DNA of 64,000 bases from Tubiluchus corallicola (GCA_030141605.1 JAQGDQ010000258.1:194000-257999); one strand, 5' to 3'. Positions 37,601-52,000 are shown, numbered from the stretch's first letter. The notes: generated from the letters alone by a model not told the origin. Numbers and translations: made by a program.

Positions 37601-40460
37601 ATACAAACAACGATAATTGCAAATGACTTAGAATAATAACAAAATGCATTATGTGTGACTAAGGCAAGAAGGTTTAGTCTGTGGTTACCTTTGTTTTACT
37701 GTCATAGTAAAATACGGGCACTTGTTGCACCAAAGGGTTTTTTAAAAATTTACAGTAAAGCTATAAATGCTCAACTGCACAATTTTTATGCTTTATGAAT
37801 TTGTTTTATAGGCGTAAATGATTTTTAACAAATCAGAAAGCAGTATGTCAGCACTCAAAAACAGAATATATTGGTAGTTATTAATGAAAGTTTACATGTG
37901 CGTTTAAGATCGTTTTAAAATAATGAATAACATTTTACGAACTGCTCTGTATCTTCAGATTGCAAAATTTTCTACAATCACCAAAAGAATTTAATGAAGT
38001 TAGAATAGAATAGAAATTTATTTTTGACAAGAATAGAATAGAAATTTATTTTTGACATGGGCACATGGTCTGAAGATGCAGCAAGTTCTTAAAAATGTTA
38101 AGTGTGCTTTTAAGTAAATTTATCAAGTAATAATTGGATTTATCTAATCAGGATGTCAGAAATTAAAAAGATTCCTATAGAAGATTTGGTGTTGCAGAGA
38201 AAATAAGGAATAAAGACAAACTAAGGAGCGAAAAGTCATGTCAAGTCACTGTTAAATTAATGCTTTTGGTGAACAGTATTGAACGGTTACAGTTTCTGGT
38301 ATCATTTGTGTAGCTTTGGAACAGAGACGGTATGGAAAGATGCTCGGATCTACAGTGCTAGAAAACTTAATTCCATTTATGAAATTACTGGCTCCTGCAG
38401 ATTATGATAAACTTCTGGAATCTCTTCATTGTAAGCCTTTACACGTTACAATGACTTTATAAGAATATTACTTGTTTCTTTCATTGTTTTGCAGAATTTT
38501 GCAAAGGTAGCATTTTCGGAATTGCTTTTGTCAACTGGCAGTTTTGTGAACTTCCTTTTTGCGTAATGATAGAAAATTTGGTAATAAATGTAAAATGGTG
38601 TTTAATTTGTAGATGATAGTAATCTGGAGTCCATTTCTGTGGCATCTTTGAAGTTATAGCTTTTTCTTTTTAATTGGTTTAGATGAAACAGAACTTAGGG
38701 CAAAGATTCAGAAGCTGCTGTTGTACCGTGACGAAGGTATTAAGCACTTGCATAGTGTTGCCATTTACGAACGTTTAAAGTTACGTAAGTCTGAAAAATG
38801 TCGCAAGAAGAAATTGCTTGACAAGGCTTTGATGTTGGTAAGAGCATGTAGTAAATTCAGTCAATAATTGCAAGTAGTTTCAACTTTTTACTTATGTTTT
38901 TTATTATTTTTTAATTTCTTCATTTGTTGTTGTGATTACAAATAATCATTTGTTACTTTCTTTTTGTTGTTTTATTTTGTAAAGTTTTGTTTTCATGTAC
39001 AAATAAGTTTTTTTAATATAGTGCAGAAATGCATCACATTCATGGCTGGAGAATACAGAATTATTTCTTCAAAGTGAAGCACGTCTTCCTAATTCCCGTG
39101 AGTTTTAATTTCTCTTCTTAGTGATTATATATATTTCCGTACGGTGAAAATTTAAAATTAACTGTAAAGACCAAAGAAGAAAAGACAAAGACAACATTCA
39201 TTTACGTACGTTCTTTTAACAAACAACATTAGCACTAACTGCTATTTAGCGACTTACACGTACGTAACGCACAAACAACGAATAACATGTAGGTATATGC
39301 CCAGGCATTGGCAGCCGCTAGTATTTAACTCAAGACTGCATGGTTAGAGTCCAAAATCTAGACCACTCTGTATCATAACCCATGTAAATTAAAATAATAA
39401 TATTTGAAATAGGAGAGAGAGAGAGAGTTCTCCTGAATAAATATTATAAATATTCTCCTGAATAAATATTATAATCTTTGAGACTATAAAGGGCATTACG
39501 TTTTTCTCTTTTTTTCTTTGTAAATAATAATATTATTGCACTGTGCTACCGTATTTTTGTTGCTAATGAATATTTATTAATGGAACCTTAGGAAGAATTT
39601 GCCTTTTTTGTGATACTGTAGTGGCTATTTCAAAAAATAATGGATATAAAATATTGTGGTTATTTTGTTTTATGATATAAGAGATATAAGACGTATTTAT
39701 TTCACACGTGGTAGAATACAAATTAGCTATTAATAAAACTATTTTTATAGAAGAAAATGTGTGAGGGCAGTGTCCCAAAAACACTGCCCTTATATATTGT
39801 TGATTTACAGAATTTAGTTTTTGGTGGCTTGGCTCTACATAAAATAGGTCACCATTAGTTCATCATTAGAAGAATAATATTAATATATTTTTATAGGCCT
39901 ATTATAAAATTCAAATGCATGTTAATCAATATGAATAATTATTGGAATAAGATGGATGATAATGGTGGGCAAGTAAAATCATATGTTCAGTAAACTCAAT
40001 CACAAAAACTAAACTATAAGAAAAAGCCAATCTTCAATGTATTATTGCTGGAAATAAATGGTTCGGTTGAAAACTAGAAGATTCTGTTTAATTTCGGGTA
40101 TTGATGAATGAAATGTAAGTAAAAGTAATTATATTATGTCAAGTAGTAAAGTGTCAAGTAGTATTGGCTCTTATGCTCGTGTTATTTTTAGCTCGTCGAC
40201 CTGCACCACCTTTGCACATAGTTGGGTTGCCAGGCTACGAAAAATTGTCTCTTAGTGAGTGTGAACTGTGTTCTACATGCAGGTTAGTTCCAGAATCATT
40301 TCTTACGTTCAAGGACACGTTATTGACGGAATACAATAAAAATGGTTATCTAAAACTTGCTCAAGCTAGGCATCTTATTAAAATTGATGTGAACAAGACC
40401 AGGCAAATCTATAATTTGCTTTTAGAGAATGGAGAAATTAGAAAAGATCCGGTGTCTTGA
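31613..40460 (+). CDS. TADA2A: Transcriptional adapter Ada2a (ZZ-SANT-SWIRM)
   Basis: Adaptor subunit of the ATAC histone acetyltransferase complex, acting with GCN5/PCAF and Ada3 in the nucleus. Eight coding exons: 31613-31825, 32484-32575, 33716-33867, 34857-35081, 38314-38430, 38683-38837, 39022-39097 and 40192-40460; all phases agree, giving 432 aa (human 443). Order: ZZ zinc finger at residues 7-65 (CFGC, CTLC, CLNC, final H in ESDH); SANT at 80-130 (ESGWTALEELELLDAIAKEG, GNW, TAEECMSHYNK); the conserved EDPPRPT and EFVVEYDNFAEYEIAELNFD; a basic coiled middle; and a SWIRM domain (PPLHIVGLPGYEKLSLSE to LIKIDVNKTRQIYNLL). The ZZ finger has an insertion of about 17 residues between its second and third CxxC. 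A 3.2-kb intron separates exons 4 and 5, and the basic stretch expected there (RLKERxRRKK in human) is largely missing, so a small phase-1 exon may be unseen. Exon 1 begins 2 bases before the ATG, implying an upstream untranslated exon. Confidence 0.95.
35082..38313. other. TADA2A intron 4
   Basis: It contains a cluster of GAGTCAATTA/GAGTCTATTA words (36245-36385) and a 27-bp tandem duplication (AGAATAGAATAGAAATTTAT...) at about 38003-38058. At 37505 there is an ATGGCGGCG mini-frame of 13 codons, plus strand. No clear exon was found. Confidence 0.5.
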
Positions 40461-40562
40461 TGTTTGAAGAGATTGTAGATTTTCATACCTCTTGGTTAAA
40501 TTGTCATTCTGTAGAATGCTGTGCATAACAGGTGGTGCAAAAAATGCGCTGAAATTTTAATT

Positions 40563-41110
40563 ATGACATTATAAGAAAATAATGGAATCGCTTGAAAGTT
40601 AGCAGCATGTAGGTTACAGACGTTGTAATTTATAAGCACCAAAAATTTTAGGTCGTTACCTTAGATTTTTTTTAAATGTACAGAAGTTTGAAATCAAATA
40701 ATAATAAGTCAAAAAAATAAATGCAGGGAAAGAATTTTGTGTCACTATTGTAATCTTTATTGCAAGTGCTTTATGTGTCCGCCATTTTAACTGCAAATTA
40801 GACGAATGCATTTCTTCTAACAGTTGGCACAGTTCACTTCTTTAAGGACTACTGAGCATCCTTCATCCCAGCATCCTAGAAAAAACTTTTGCTTTTAGTT
40901 CTGCATGAAATGGCTTTGTGTGGCTGCGCTGTAAACGTTCTCTTTAAGGGAATTCCAGATACTGTAGTCTAGAGGATTAAGTCCCATTTCTTCTTAACTA
41001 CAAAGCTTTTTCAGTGCTTTAGTTTCTACGATGAAAATTGGTTGATTTCTTTATTATTTAGCTGCCATCAGTTGTGCAGTTGTACATCAACTTGGCTACT
41101 TATTAATTAA
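40563..41110 (-). mobile_element. Decayed Tc1/mariner-type transposase fragment, second copy
   Basis: The minus strand reads GLNPLDYSIWNSLKENVY near 41000-40945, then in shifted frames KEVNCAN, KKCIRLIC and NGGHIKHL. This is the C-terminal catalytic region (NPLDYSxW) and the closing GGHIxHL block of mariner-family transposases. Several stops and shifts are present. It shares colinear sequence with the copy at 11.85-12.33 kb. Confidence 0.8.
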
Positions 41111-43033
41111 TGATTTTAGTGGACATTGGGCTAGAATATAGTTTTTTAACCTGGAAAAGATTTTTGACCATAACTTAAAAACTACTAAAGCTATAAACCT
41201 GTAACTTTCACTACCAAGAGTTAATGTATTATAATACCACACCCTGAAATTTCAACTTTGTTGGGTAATTACTTCTAATATATTGTAGTCTAAACTTCAG
41301 CATATTTTTTTCTACACAATCTGATGTAATTAATAAATATTTTTTTCTCTGTTTTTAAAATTTCTTCAGTTTTGCTTTGCTGTTCATAATGACAGGAATT
41401 ATACGATGATAGTATTTTCCATTAGTAGTCCTAGTAGTAAAATAAATTGTGCAGTCGAGCAGTGAGTCTACCATGATCAGCATTTTCAGAATGTTTGCCT
41501 AAATAAGTACTAATTAGTATTTCCTTCTTTTACCTTTAAGATACGTATGCTTAGGTAGATTGTAAATACATTTTTGCAAATTAATGATATCTTGTAATCA
41601 GCAATTGTTTTCCAATATTTTTTTTTGCAAAAACATCATTTTTGACTGATTCTTAATGTTGAAACTCAGACATTTTATTCGATGTTATCTTTCATTATCT
41701 TTATATTTTATTGTCTTCCATGCGAGCTTTGTGGTATGTGGGCAATACCTAACAAACTTTTTGTTTATGTTTGACCATCTTATTTCAGTAATTGACTTTT
41801 GACTTATGTATGCTTAGTTATATATGCATATGCTTAGTTAAGGTCACAAACTGTGACATAAAACTGTGTCCCTACTATTTCTATATATGTAGCATATTTA
41901 TTTATATCTATATGTGCTCAAAATAATATTGAGACAGATATGGCTATCATCTTGAAGAGACGTCTCCCAAAATCTTGCTATGTTGGACGTATGACTGGGT
42001 ATGAGAGGGTCTAACCCATTAATGTTTACCAGGTACTATAAATTTGTCAAGTTGATTCTCCGACTCTTTACCGTTTTTGAATTGCAATTGACCTTGAACT
42101 TTGAACCACTCAAAATCAGCGACTACTCCACTTACATTGGACTTTTATTGTGCACTATAATTTACCTAAATTTGGTTTCTTAACTCACTGTAGTATGTAA
42201 GTTGCAATCTTCTTTTTTGTTGATGTGTTGAAGGCTTTCAATTAAGTATGTTATTTTACATAAATAATTTTATGTTGTCATTTTATGTTTTCAAAAATTA
42301 TTTTCGAAACTAGATATTATATCGAATATTTTAACTTCACTTTTTATGGCCACTTTTACGTGGTTTATAGATGAATATTGCACTGTTTTTGCATTAATTT
42401 GTATCATTCTTAAAAATTGAAGATATCGCTAAAATGACTTACATGACCAGCAAACAAAAAATTTATCAGCTATAATTTATTGACACCTAGTGATTGAATG
42501 ACATTATATCATAACGATTAACAGATACGTCTAGCATATAAGCATTTAAAACTATCATTTACAACACATAAATTGTAATTCGATTACTTTCTTAACAGTA
42601 AGCTAACAATTAAAACACAATATAACCTACAATTCCACACTTCGTATTTACACGATCTCGACATGTCGTCAAAAACAGCATGTGAACTAAGTGAATTTGC
42701 TTAAACGAGTAGTTATGAGTTAAATAATCAAGTTATCAAATTTTATCCTTTTTTCTGTGCTAGTTAGTCATAAATAAAACCATCATTAGCTTTGTGATAA
42801 TGTAATTTAAATGATAAATTGCTTCTTGTTCTTGCTAGTCTATGCTGGTACTTAATAATTGTTAACTTAACAATACTGGCATGGTGGTGATTCTTTGATG
42901 AACTATTCTAGCTGTTGCATACAATGATATGAGTAGTAGATATCTATAGCTTGTCTCCATTATATTACTTCATAACACTTCGAGAAACTTGGTTGACGAC
43001 AGGCAACATTTGTTGCATTGAACTAAGCTCAAT

Positions 43034-43039
43034 TTTATT
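43034..43039 (-). promoter_or_regulatory. Poly(A) signal overlapping the metalloproteinase stop region
   Basis: AATAAA on the minus strand begins 2 bases after the TGA stop (43042-43044), implying a very short 3' UTR if used. Confidence 0.5.
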
Positions 43040-43041
43040 CA

Positions 43042-46000
43042 TCAAGTTCTAATTCCTGAGACGTGTCTTGCATTTAAGATATCTGTAATAACATTTCCTC
43101 CTGAACCATCTCCTGGTTGTGCTTGAATGGATCCTGGAGTGCAACTAAACCAGATGGGTGCTGTAGCTTTTGGATAGCCAGTATCAATTTCGAAGTCATT
43201 GTCATCATATCTGTAGTAATTTTCTCCCTAAATCAACAAATTTCCATATTATTTGATGGATAACCTTTTCAAACAGCACCTTTAGGGGTACTCCAGAGTC
43301 ATGGAACTAATTTGTCAAGTATTTGGTTACTTTATTGGGGCAAATAATAAGAAAAAGAGTAGCTCAACGTAATATACTCATTACCTTGAAGAAATAAGTC
43401 CGACCGTTAATCCACGTCATAGCTGATCCGAGATAGTTTAATCCATTATCCCAACTAGAGATAGGCTTAGGGTAACCTGAGTCTACACCTTTACCTATTG
43501 TATATCTATAGTATCTTGTACCTGTAACAAAATATTACAAAATTGTAAATAAATACACTAGAATTTTTAGTTTAATTTTTGTCTGTTCAATTTCAGTTTT
43601 GTGTCTATAACACAGAGGAATCTCGTTGGGGTATGAGGTATCCTGAAAAGAGCAATAAATGGGAATTTCCATGGAGGTAGAATGGGAATTCCAGAGAATA
43701 TCATAAGAAGTAACACCATTTTAAAATTACAGAACAAGAATTCTTTATATCCAGTATGCATATATTGGTATTACATGAAGTCTATACGAACAAATAGAGT
43801 TTCATTAAATGAAATGAACAATTAAAGTGTATGACATCACAACGAAAAAAGCAAGTGGGTAAACGTAACTCATCTTATGCCTTAATGTTTGTATACCATG
43901 TGGTTATTATAGTAGTAGGAATTTTTATAGTCATAAGAATCTCTTGAATGTCACTGTTGCTCTGATAGAATATTCGCTAAGATGGTTAGATTGAAAATTA
44001 AGATGGTAAGAGGTTCTGGCAATCCTGTGCATTTCAATATGAATAAAATAATTTTGATAAGGCAAAAATAGGTAAGATGCTTATTGAGTATTCCACTGCG
44101 CTGACACACAGAAAACATCAGTTCTTGGATTTCATAAATTCCCATTAAATGGAGCTGTTAAAAAAGTTAGTTCATAATATGGGAAAAAGCATTTCATTCC
44201 AGACATTTTATCGAATACTACTTTAAAGAAAGCGAATACTGCTCAATTTTAGAGCTTCCATAAGTTAAGATCATAAAATTGACAGAGGATTTATACGTGG
44301 ATGCAATTCCAGTCCAGACAGACAGGCAAGAAATGCTTACAGTAACAGTTTTTAGTCCTCAACATAAAGCCTAACATTAAACTACGAATTAATATAAAGC
44401 ACAAACATAAAACTTCCTTATCAGGACTACCTATGATCAAGTTCACGACTGCTGCCCTTTCAATAAGTTCCTTTTTAGTCTGGAATTGAAAATCCAGTGT
44501 TAATCACAGACGGGATGTTATATGGTGTGGCCGTCGGGTGAATCCATTGTCTTTAATAATTAGCAACTCAACCCGATAGCCAAATGACATTAGATAATCA
44601 GGAAATCGATAAAAGTCACTCATTGAACTACAGGAGGTACTGTACAACAATGTACGCACCACGAGTGATAAGTACTGACACACAGAAATGTCTTTAAAAT
44701 CAGATTCGCTCGTTGTGCGTACGTGACGTCACGTAATTGCGCGGTTGGAACAGTATCGCAGGAGACTTGATTTGAAATGAAAACAAACAGAAATTCTTTT
44801 GATTGTGAGTGCAACACGCGTCTAAGATCGCTATAAACTAATATAATTCTTATAAGACAATTTTTTCTGAAACTTACATTACGTACCCTTCTCTTATCCT
44901 TTAAAATCATAATTGCGAGTTTCGTGAACATAAATCGTAATTGGAGCGCTGTGTTGCGAATTTACAGCCATGAACAGTCACGGTGTTGCGCGCCGAGCGA
45001 CCCACTAGCCGAAGTAGGACAATTGGCGTACATGGGCTAGCCCAAGTAGGACGCCTCGTACATGTAAGCGTGCTGGCACCGTCCGTTGTCTTTGTTTACG
45101 TATTGATAATAATTAAAAATGTCAATACATGTTGAATAATTTATTATACATTTGATAAAATAAAAGAATTTTATTCTGAGCTAGAAGAATTAATATTTAC
45201 CAATATTAATCTCCTTTGAAGTGAAATAAGTGCACTTTTTAGGCGATTCAACATTTTCTTAATGTATATCATTTTTTGTCTTGTCTTGCTTCACAGACAG
45301 GTGATCCGTTTCACTCCTTCTTGGACAAATAATTGTTTTCTACTAAGTAAACGGGTTAGCGAGTTATGTGCCCTACGTAGTTTCTCTCTTTAAAGCATGA
45401 GATACTTAGTTTAATGTTATGATGATATTAGTAGAGCTAAGAATAATGATGATATTGATGTAAAAAATACATTTGTTAAGTTGTCAAGGACTATCCATCG
45501 TTATTATTTTTCTAAAACAAATTTAGTTTTATGTTTTATTATGTCATAAGTCTTGATTCTCGACAGAAATCGCTAGTATCCTACTTGGGCTGCCCATGTA
45601 TGACACTGCTTTTCCGCAAATTTAGCACATGCGTTTTACCGGACGTGTCATACCTCGGCTAGTGGGTTACTCGGCGCCCTTCAGTTGTTTATCAAACTTA
45701 CACAATTCCTAGGAAAATGTATGAAATAATTTGACAAAATATTCAATTTTACACCGGTTCGCACAATTTTTGGGTTACTCGTTTACGAAGTATCTATAAA
45801 GAGTGCGCTTTGACGATTTAGTCATTTTCGTTCTCATTGTTGTTCATATAATAAATTTTCGTCAGTTTTAATATTCCTCAGGATAGTTTATTGCTTATAT
45901 TTTTAATATAATTTTTTAAGCAAAGCAAAGTTACTCCTTATTTTAAATTTAAAAAAATTGATGCATGCCAATGGTAAACGGTTTTCTAAATGACATAGTC

Positions 46001-49000
46001 AGGAAAAGCGGACCATGACAATGGTAAATTGTATTGAAAATGGCGCATCGGGCACAAAAGTTCAATAAGTGAGTAACCCAATGCTTTGTTTTCCAGACTA
46101 GTTTGTAGGACAAATTGTCTATTGTCAGCAAATGTTTAAGTTGAAGATGACATGAAGTTTATTTGTTCCAAATGCTAATAATATGGATACAGCGATATTT
46201 TTTTTACAGAAGAACACATTATAAGTTAGAGGTAATACAATCTTAAATAAGATATAAACAATGAATTATAATGAGCAGCACAAATGATTGTTGATTCGGA
46301 TCGAAAGATAAGTTTGTGAGATTTGAGCCAAACAGGAAAGTGCAAGATAAAAAGAATGAAAGTCTAAAGGGTCATGAAAATGTGATGGTGGCTGAATAAT
46401 GAAGAATAAAAAGATGAAAGGATTAGATTTACATGAAAATTTTAATTGCAACAGCGAGCAAATGATTTTTTTCATGTCTTAAACACGTGTAACAACATGT
46501 GGAGACGTTCTCATAAACAGACGTATAAATTTACAGCTAAACGAAAATGAAACTTACAAACCTTTAAAGAGGTACAGCTTTCCGTTTCTACCCCAGATGA
46601 AGGCGGCGTCCACCTTTCTCAGTGGAATCTTAAACTCCGCATTAATTGATTTGGGATAACCCCTCATTACTCTTAAATTAGCGTTCAGCTTGTATACACG
46701 ATAACTCTGAAATAAACTCATACATAAATGAACAATCGAAAGTATTAATGGTGTAATTGCATAGCTTGCGATATTAACGGGGATGACAATCAAATCATCT
46801 AGTATTTTATCGATATAATAAATGTGAAATTTTAAGTTTATTTCAAGTCAGGTCAAGTTTACTACAGGCCAGTTGGTTTATTTATGAACTTAAAATTCAT
46901 TTCATTTACAAGTTTTCTTATTTTAATTATTGTCTAGGCAACTTCGGTAAGAAAAGAAATTTTAACTTTTTATACCGATGGTAGTAAGTACGCTTAATTA
47001 ATTTCTTGCTAACTTGTTGATTATCTCAAACCTCCACACACTCGGTCGTCTAAAACGTTATCACTTGGTGATTACTTATAGGACGTTCAGATGTAGAGAT
47101 TTCTCTCGCAACGTGTTGCGCAACTTCTTTTTGACTCTGAGAGTAAAGTTGCACGTGTAAACGGTGATTGCAAACTCAGCGAGAGTTTCCGAGAGTTAAC
47201 CTCCGCAATAAGCTTGGAGAGAAGTTGCCAAGCCGTTCACACGTGCAACTTTACTCTCAGAGAGAAGTTGCGAGAGAAGTCTCTACGTCTGAATACGCCA
47301 TTACCTTGTATTGATACCGACAGTCTGGACATGATTTAGTGAAATTTGACTGCTTCGCTTTGGGTTTAATGCTAATAAGTGTCAATTTTGTTTATAACAT
47401 CAGCTATACAACGGCAGAAAAATTGGAAAGCATTCTTTCCGTTATACCATTAGAATTTTAAAACAATTTCTCTAGAAGTCCTGTAATAAATGAAATAAAT
47501 TTCTTACTCTGATAAGATACAGGTAAGTAGCAGTTGTTGTTTTCATTTCAAAAGCCGCATCTACTTCAAAGTTACTGGGTAATCCAGTGAAAACTTGTGT
47601 AATGCGTTTTGGTGATGTGAATGTGTACTGATCGTCCATTGTATACACATGCCGACCTGAATGAAAAACTTGCAATTAATTTAGTGATCAAAAGGTCAAC
47701 GTTTAAAATTATAGTAGTTGTTCCTATCTGCTCAAAGCAGTGCTGAAATTTATGTATCTTTATTTATGGGCGAATTTATAGCTGAATGGTCACGATATGT
47801 TTTTGGCTGTGAAATTATGCAGTGTTAGGGCTGGTTGGATGGGTGTCTGTTGGCAAAATTGTTTCTGGGCGTTTCTCCTGTCGTACTGCCTTTGGCTATT
47901 TTTCACACCAAGAATAGATGAACACTCAGCTGTGCGTGGTTAACACATATCTGCTGGTTTTTATCTCATTTTAGAGTATAATCATTGTTGTATAGGATCC
48001 AGTCCTGCCAATGTCATTCGCTGTTAGTAATAGTGTTGCGCTTTGGCTCAGCTGCGCCTGCAACAATAGACACATGGAACAATAGCTTGATAAGTGAACA
48101 AGTTGGGAAAGTTTAGGAATGAGCAGATGAGAGGAAAAAGAGTCGTCAGATGATCAAACGCCACTGTAACAATAGGCTGCAGTTCTGAATTCTTATTTGA
48201 TTCGTAAATTGACGTAAAATGCAATTTATATTTGCATAATTGAGTTTTTCCTTCCATGTAATCTGTTTTTGTACATTCACATATAAGCATATCAGCACAG
48301 TTCTGCTGGGCTGTTTTTTCTGGAGCACCCTGTACATGATGTTTCTTTGATGATTCCTTGCTACTTGCAGTCAGAATGAAACATTTTCGTTTTCAGTTTT
48401 GTGAAAATATCTTAGTTATGTTTGGCTAGTACACAATGTCTGCATAGTTATAGATCTAATGTCTGGCTAGTGGCTTTTAGTAGTGGGACCAGAGTTTTTG
48501 TTTTTGGTTTTTAAAAGTAATGCAACTAAAATAATAAAATTCACGTTACTCCTAATTTAAATGTTAAATAAATAAATCTAAATCTAAAAAAATCTAAGAG
48601 CATGTAAATTCTTAAAGACGAAAATAACAATTTCCTACCTCTGAAGGCGTACGTTTGCCCGTTAGGAGCCACCGTAACTGCATCGATCAATCCACTGCAT
48701 TCGAACGGATTTGTGGGTGGGGTCGAGGGAGGAGGCGGTCGAGGGGTAGTAGTTGTCGTCGTCGTTGTCGTTCTTCTTGTTGTTGTAGAACCTTGTTCGT
48801 CGATTCCTGATTTACCTAAATAGTACAGCAATAAGTGATTATCTAGCTAAAAACTTTCTCAGCTTTCAAAAAGTTGTACTTTTTGCATAATGGAGCAGTT
48901 TGTTTATTTAAAATTCTATATTATTTTCTCATGCGTTTCAGCAGTGCTGTTTGTTGGCAAGAAAGATAAGATAAAATTTGCTTAAAGTAGTTCATTTACA

Positions 49001-52000
49001 TGTATAACATGAGCTGTTAGCTCTTTGTCGACTATATTATAATAAGTTACTGCTTTATCTAAAACTTTTCAAGCCTAAAACCTAAACTAGCCTAAAATTA
49101 CATAAAACAGTAGAAACTACATTCCTTACAAGAGAAAAATAAATACTAAATTATTACTTTAGTACGGTATCTACATTACATGATTTCCGAGTAAAACCTA
49201 AATTAATTAACAATGAAGACATGTACAGTAAAAGCGTTTAAAATTTTGAGTAAACTTCATGAAATCGAAAGTAAAATTGCAAGATAATTGTACAAGAACT
49301 AGAATACGCTTGTAATTGCAAGTCATATAATCTAATTTAAGCTGTAGTTGCCAAGTTAGTGTAATACACGAAATATTTTCTTTCTAAGCGATTTATGTTC
49401 TATGTTTGTATGTGTTTGCACAGTATTTACACGATTTGGAAACAAAACTGATAATCATATAGGCCTCTAAAATAAAACTACAGTCATACAGGTACAGAGC
49501 TACTATTGCACTGGATACCCTTGTAGTTTTCTTGAAAACTACGGCTCTTACCAAGCGTACAATACAATTCAAACCGTTCTGTTACTGATTATTGTCAATG
49601 TTATGTCATTTGGGCTGTCTCCAAAATGCACCCTTTGGGCCACACCCCCGGCCCCGCCCTTTCAGCTAACAGTTGCAAAGCTTGAACTAATCTCAAATTG
49701 AGACAAGCTTTTATACATCGGTATACAGCTTTAATAAAAGTAAAATTAACCAGACATCTTAGAACTTGAAAATTGCTTTAAAAGTAGACTATAAAACAAA
49801 TCGGAAATCATTTTGCTTCTTGATTACATTTTTGTTTGAGCTAGTCTTTCACAGTTGTACTTTTTGGCGCTATTTTGTTAAGACGCTTAGACAAATTTTT
49901 AATTATAAAGTGTCAGCAATATAATTATCTATGCACACTGAATTTATTCAGTCGATTATAAATCAACACTCAAGTAGGGCACTTCACTCTTGTAAAATCC
50001 AATAAAATGCTTTTCTACCAAGCTTTCGAATTTTAAAAATCTTTCATTGGGGTACTGAAATTTATTTATGGAGCCCCCGAAGAGCCATGTAGAGAAAAAT
50101 TGCTAATTCGTGCGCAGGAAACACTAATTCGTGGCCAAGAGTTAGTAATTGTTCTCAACCTGGCCCTTCGGGGGCTCCATAGAAATTGAAAATATGGAAG
50201 ACAATAAAAGGAAATGAAATCAAACTAGCAAAAATAGGTATACTAACCGTATAATTGCTGAATAGCTGTTATGTCATCATTGTGTAATTTTAGATTAGGA
50301 TCATAACCAGTGCTATAAGGCCACATGATAGAACCTTTTACATCGGAATGTAACAGTCCTAAACTATGACCAAATTCATGAACGGCGACGGATAGCATGT
50401 TCACGCCTATAAAAATTACCACAGACAATTTTTTATTTTATATTATTATAATTTAGTTTTGAGATATGGTCACAACTTAAATAATTATGGCAACGATATA
50501 TGAAACCGCTTCTCCTAGGTGCAAAAAATGCCATACTGAACAACAATAGGAGTTGAAAATATAAATATTACAGAAATTTTTTTGATTTTTGTTTCTCCGT
50601 CGAACATTCTTTCTCTAACTATCATAATCATTTAGTCTAGAACATGTTTATATTATTAAGAATATGTAATCCGGGCAAATAAAAGTACTAGATGATTATA
50701 ATAGTTTGAGATAATTCCTTGCGGGACAACACGTCAAAAAGTCTCTCTTTTGCGTTTGAATAGACATAATTCGCCATACTTTAATTTCTCTTTGCAACTG
50801 GAATCAACTATTTTCCACTCACCTTGTCTAGTATTCAGCGTCCAAGTCTCAGAATCATCGAAATGTGCATCACCTGCTAGCCCTGGCTGTCCACCATATG
50901 GGAAATAAGCGTGAGCCAGGGTGCCGTAAGGTCCGTCAAAAGGACTGCCGTCATTGTGGTCACCAGCTTCAAATCGAATCTCGATGTCCGGTCTCCCGGA
51001 TGTTTCGGTTATTCGCAAAGGCGTTACAGTTGTCCAGTGCTGTTGAAATAACAAATGTTGGTTTCCTAGTTTCCTTCACTCAGTCTGGCGACCAGTCTCT
51101 AACTGTATATCAGATGATAGAAGGGACTTTGTGTGGGGACCAGGGGATTACTTGGGTGGCAGTAAGCCTTGTGGGCGGCACAGGCCAATTTGTGGGACCC
51201 ACCCTCCAAAACCCCTGTTAATGTAAATTTGTGCATGGCAAGCAAGAGGCTATTTCATGTTGCATTCATGCAGGTATTGAACATTTACTTTGCCTAGTGT
51301 TATTCTACGGATCATTTTGTTCATTTGCTTAATAGTAGAAAAAATTTTGAATGGCCCGTCATCGCTCGCTGGTCTAATCGCTGTCCCATTTCAGACTAGC
51401 CCAAAAACCTGACTGAGCGAACGAAGACAATTTATGAGCCTTGAGCTCCAGGTCTATATCATTTTTTATCAAAAAGTGCTCGTACACACATAACTCCACA
51501 TCATCTATAAGCAAAAAAAAAGAAAACGAAGTACATGCTGCTGTTTAAATAACAGCAGAGAAACTAAGAAAGCGAAAGTTAAAAACCAAGAAACCACTAA
51601 CATGGAAGGCTTCTTTCACTGTTTCCTTTATTTCTTGTTGTGACAAGTCTCTTGAGTACTTGGTAATTTTGAAAGTTATGTCTTTGTTCGGCCACGATGT
51701 ACCTGCAATCGGACAAGAAAATATATTTGTATATACGTATTAAAACTTTATTTGCCAGATAAAACAGATGAAAACAATAAAATCATTGCAAATTCATTAT
51801 TCAGTAATAAAGATTAAAAAACCAACACTGCTTAATGGCAAATGCGTTTGGTGCAAATTATAGTAGTAATTCCACAAAGTGAAAGTTACTCTGCGAAGTA
51901 TTAATTAAATTATGAATAATAATAAAATGTGAATAAAATTAATCACAGAATATGTATCATTGGCTAGCTGGTTCAGGTAATGTAAACACTACGTTACGCA

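Larger units (their letters stand above)
40461..43041. other. Convergent intergenic region TADA2A / metalloproteinase
   Basis: The two genes end facing each other. Apart from a mariner remnant at its left side I recognise nothing. The sequence is AT-rich with no exon-like frame. Confidence 0.5.
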
